From positions 248,001 to 312,000 of the forward strand of contig NC_087107.1 in assembly GCF_963855985.1 (NCBI RefSeq): a DNA stretch of 64,000 nt, in the 5' to 3' direction. Positions 61,301 to 64,000 of the stretch are shown piece after piece. The stretch is from Ostrinia nubilalis (taxonomy: Eukaryota; Arthropoda; Insecta; Lepidoptera; Crambidae). The translations under genes and the position numbers were made by a program. Position 1 is the stretch's first letter. Each line of letters begins with the position of its first letter. Below the pieces are notes generated by a model that saw only the letters and a list, made by a program, of their open reading frames with translations, was not told where the DNA came from and made no database searches.

Positions 61301-63385
61301 CACCTGGGGTAGATCACAGACTGAAAGACCAGTTAGGTTGGGAAAGCCCATCCTGAAGTCTTTTATAGCGGAGCATTTTGTGTCTTGAATGATGATGAAT
61401 AAACTGTGCACGGATAAATTGACATTATTCCCCATATTACAAAATGTTAAAATCACGTTGATCACAAGTTTAATTGTCATGTAGTTTTAAACCAGTGTTC
61501 ATCGTGGTTTGTCACATCATGTCAGTGGAAGAACATGATATCGCACCCTGCGTGCCCAAAAAACTGCACGCTGAAAGATTTGATGAATACTACTGATAAC
61601 GTCATTCTTGTAGCGGAGCGGGGCCGACACTGTATAGGTTTGTTGTCGACACGACAAGAAGAAGTGGGTTCATAGCGGGTTTAACTTTTTTTATAATAAG
61701 ACCCTAGATTTCTAGTCCCTAGTTGTGAATTGAAAGTTTGTAAACATTATTTGTTTTGTTCCAACATTCTGATTTGTTGACTGTTGGCGAGTTCGATGAT
61801 ATACTAACTACAGCGAAACAGCACGAAGCTGACAATGTCACGAATTTATCGCCCGCTTGATTTGTGACCCGGTCGATGCTGTTGCTACTGTGCGATAGAA
61901 TTGATATTCTGCGATATCATAAATCATTTCAACATCTACGTTGTAACTTACTTTACGTGTAAGACAATAACAAATTAATGACAGGCGCAAAGTTAAGTGA
62001 TTCGAGTATCGTATCGAACTATTGTCCTTTGATGTTCATAAAATTGACCTTTATCACTAAAGTTCTAAGTATTTCATTTCAGATCTCTAAATAAATATAA
62101 TTAATGTGGAATGGAATTATGTATACATTGTAATCGTAACAACAATAAGAAAATTAGCAAAATTTTCTTCGAATCCTATTCATAAATGTCTAAATGCCTA
62201 CACACGCGTAAATGTCTTATAAAATATTTAAAGTCTAGACGATCAGTTAATATCTTACACATGGTTTCAGCTAATTCTTGGAAAATGATATTGATGGAAC
62301 CATTCAGTTGTAGGTAACGTCAAAATATTGACATCTGCCCTAATATTTTAACTTTTATGAGTATACTTAAGATCATATTCATAACTAAATTTAATAATAT
62401 TAAACAAAGAGAGCTAGTACCAAGAATATTATTCGATTCGAGAAAATTCTAAACCTTAGGTTGGTGAATTGCAATAGTCAAAGCTCAACTTTATCAAGTT
62501 TGTTTAACACGAACTCTTTGTGAAACACGATTCTACGATGCTGGCAAATAGCTACTGTCTTGATAATTATCGTCTATCAAGCTGTTAATAAATTCTAGAT
62601 CATTTTGAGATCATTTTGTTAATGATTTTGTTTACTCTCACTGTAAGTTTTCTATGCGTTATTTATATGTATTTACTAGCATTAACGTAGGTATATTGAG
62701 ATAGGGATGTACTTTAGTTGCAGCATGCGGCTCTTCATTCATTTGTTTATCACCGCGTTGTCATTAAAATAGACCGTAACGACTTCCTAGATTTCATTGA
62801 CCCCAAACAATTGACAGTCCTAATCGCTTTAATTGAAAGAGTTCACTCGCGCTTCCGTTAAGCGCATGGCGACTGGATGTGGGTCTCCATCAGCTTAGAT
62901 TGGTGTTTATGACGAGTACGCCCCCTATTGTTGTCGGGATAGGAAGCGACATGCTAATTAATTAGTGAGTAGACTGAATGGCTACTGTTTTCAGAGATAC
63001 TCATGAAAATAAGAAAAAAAAATCAAGTAAGAAACAAGGAAAAACAATTTCTGTCCCGGATTGCAACGCGAAAATGCAACGAAAGAGAGATGTGCGTTTA
63101 ACAATCAACATATTTTAATAATAATTCACACAATATCTCGTCTCAATACAGTTTAATAACGAAATTATATTTTTTTTGTTTAGTTAGTGTAGTTTTTTTA
63201 AGAAAAATGTATACATAAAGTCGGGTCAGCTGTGTTTTGCATATTTAATGCCTATATTTTATTAGTAAAATTAAATATGCGCAAGTCAACACTAGTTCCT
63301 GTGACGGTTTCGAAATAAAGAACTTCATTGTCACGACTCGAGGTAACAAGGGATTTTAGGCTGGAGGCGACTAGGGCCTGAGCCA
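58353..63385. other. Intergenic DNA, little recognised
   Basis: About 5 kb with no convincing gene. A weak B-box-like GGTTCATGACC near 58436 may be an old SINE. The 105-codon frame at 59336-59653 is not recognised. A short near-repeat, ATGCAGTAGGATA, occurs twice around 60605-60650. Confidence 0.4.
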
Positions 63386-63468
63386 ATTAAGAAATTGTTT
63401 ACGAAACTGACCTGCTCGGGTATCGAACCTTGGCTCGAGGCGATTCACCACCACCGCGCCATCTTACG
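63386..63468 (-). repeat. tRNA-derived SINE or tRNA relic
   Basis: The minus strand reads GATGGCGCGGTGGTGGTGAA then AAGGTTCGATACCCGAGCAG, giving an A-box-like TGGTGGTGAATCG and a B box GGTTCGATACC. The spacing is tRNA-like, but the acceptor stem does not pair well. Confidence 0.5.
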
Positions 63469-63981
63469 TCATAATAAGCAGTAATTGTATGAACAAAGCT
63501 CTATTATTTAGGACACAGTTTGAACTGAATTCCGAAAAGAGGTCAACGGACAATATTATTTTGATTGGGTTCTAGGAATGGTCGAATTTTAGGGCGAGTC
63601 AGTAGGCCACACACTCGTAACATGAGTAGTCCGATTGTTATATTGGTTGTTAACACGTACAGCGACTTATTAACAACACGCATATTATGGATTGTCTTTC
63701 AAGTCGGGCTGTCATAAAAATCAATATAATCCGCAAAATTGAATTTCTAAATCACTTCTAAATCCAAGAATAAATGAACCTGATTGTTAGAAATTCCAAA
63801 TAACATTGTGTTAGAGTATCATAAATGTTTTGTCTTCACAAACATAGTGTAGGCGTGACTTTACAGGATTTTCAGTTACTGATGTCTATTTTCAATACAG
63901 CTAGAAGCGATAGTAATTAAATCGCTCAGAGCAAATATGTGAAACATTGTTGCAAGGATCCCCCTATCTGCGGGAGAGCGG

Positions 63982-63989
63982 TATAAATA
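63982..63989 (+). promoter_or_regulatory. Strong TATA box at the window edge
   Basis: GGTATAAATAGATATTAG contains a consensus TATAAATA preceded by a GC-rich patch. A transcription start would fall about 10-15 bases beyond the end of the window, so no gene can be tied to it here. Confidence 0.4.
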
Positions 63990-64000
63990 GATATTAGCCG

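Overview
This is a gene-poor, AT-rich stretch of animal nuclear DNA, almost certainly from a moth or butterfly (Lepidoptera). The evidence is one intact two-exon CYP6AE-type cytochrome P450 gene, and many repeats of kinds I recognise from lepidopteran genomes: Lep1-like Helitrons ending in CTAGT, piggyBac-type TTAA elements, RTE-clade retrotransposon ends, tRNA-derived SINEs and many foldback MITEs. No prokaryotic signals are present. Family names for repeats rest on memory and visible structure, not on a database search.

Layout. 1-3160: a decayed minus-strand BEL/Pao retrotransposon, broken by a hAT-type element with a perfect 8-bp target duplication and by an RTE fragment. The hAT remnant holds piggyBac-like TTAA sequences and a second RTE fragment. 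Both RTE fragments have the inverted-5' layout left by twin priming. 3.4-20.6 kb: scattered SINE-like repeats, MITEs, a composite TIR repeat with internal ~315-bp tandem units, a perfect 91-bp-arm hairpin and a very GC-rich MITE, with no convincing host gene. 20660-26724: a complete, young-looking LTR element (two 509-bp LTRs that read as identical, 4-bp target duplication) with a 5-kb largely non-coding interior that includes a ~0.95-kb minisatellite. 26.7-49 kb: a 5'-truncated RTE copy with a 10-bp target duplication, several MITE families and otherwise featureless AT-rich DNA. 49.8-52.1 kb: Lep1-like Helitrons, one split by a foldback MITE and one split by a 1.4-kb TA-flanked element with a broken PHD-like zinc finger.

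52294-54408 is the only gene called with confidence: a 518-residue microsomal P450 encoded by two exons, with a SINE in its intron, a MITE in its 3' UTR and a Helitron end just upstream. From 55 to 58.4 kb there are more Helitrons, MITEs and a SINE. From 58.4 kb to the end there is little I can recognise, except a tRNA-derived SINE and a strong TATA box in the last 20 bases, which may belong to a gene starting beyond the window.

The biological theme is one detoxification-type P450 surrounded by mobile elements that could have changed its regulation. The least ordinary items are the non-autonomous LTR element with its leader minisatellite, the perfect hairpin at 8.1-8.3 kb, the two twin-primed RTE inversions, and the nested elements abutting the P450 promoter.
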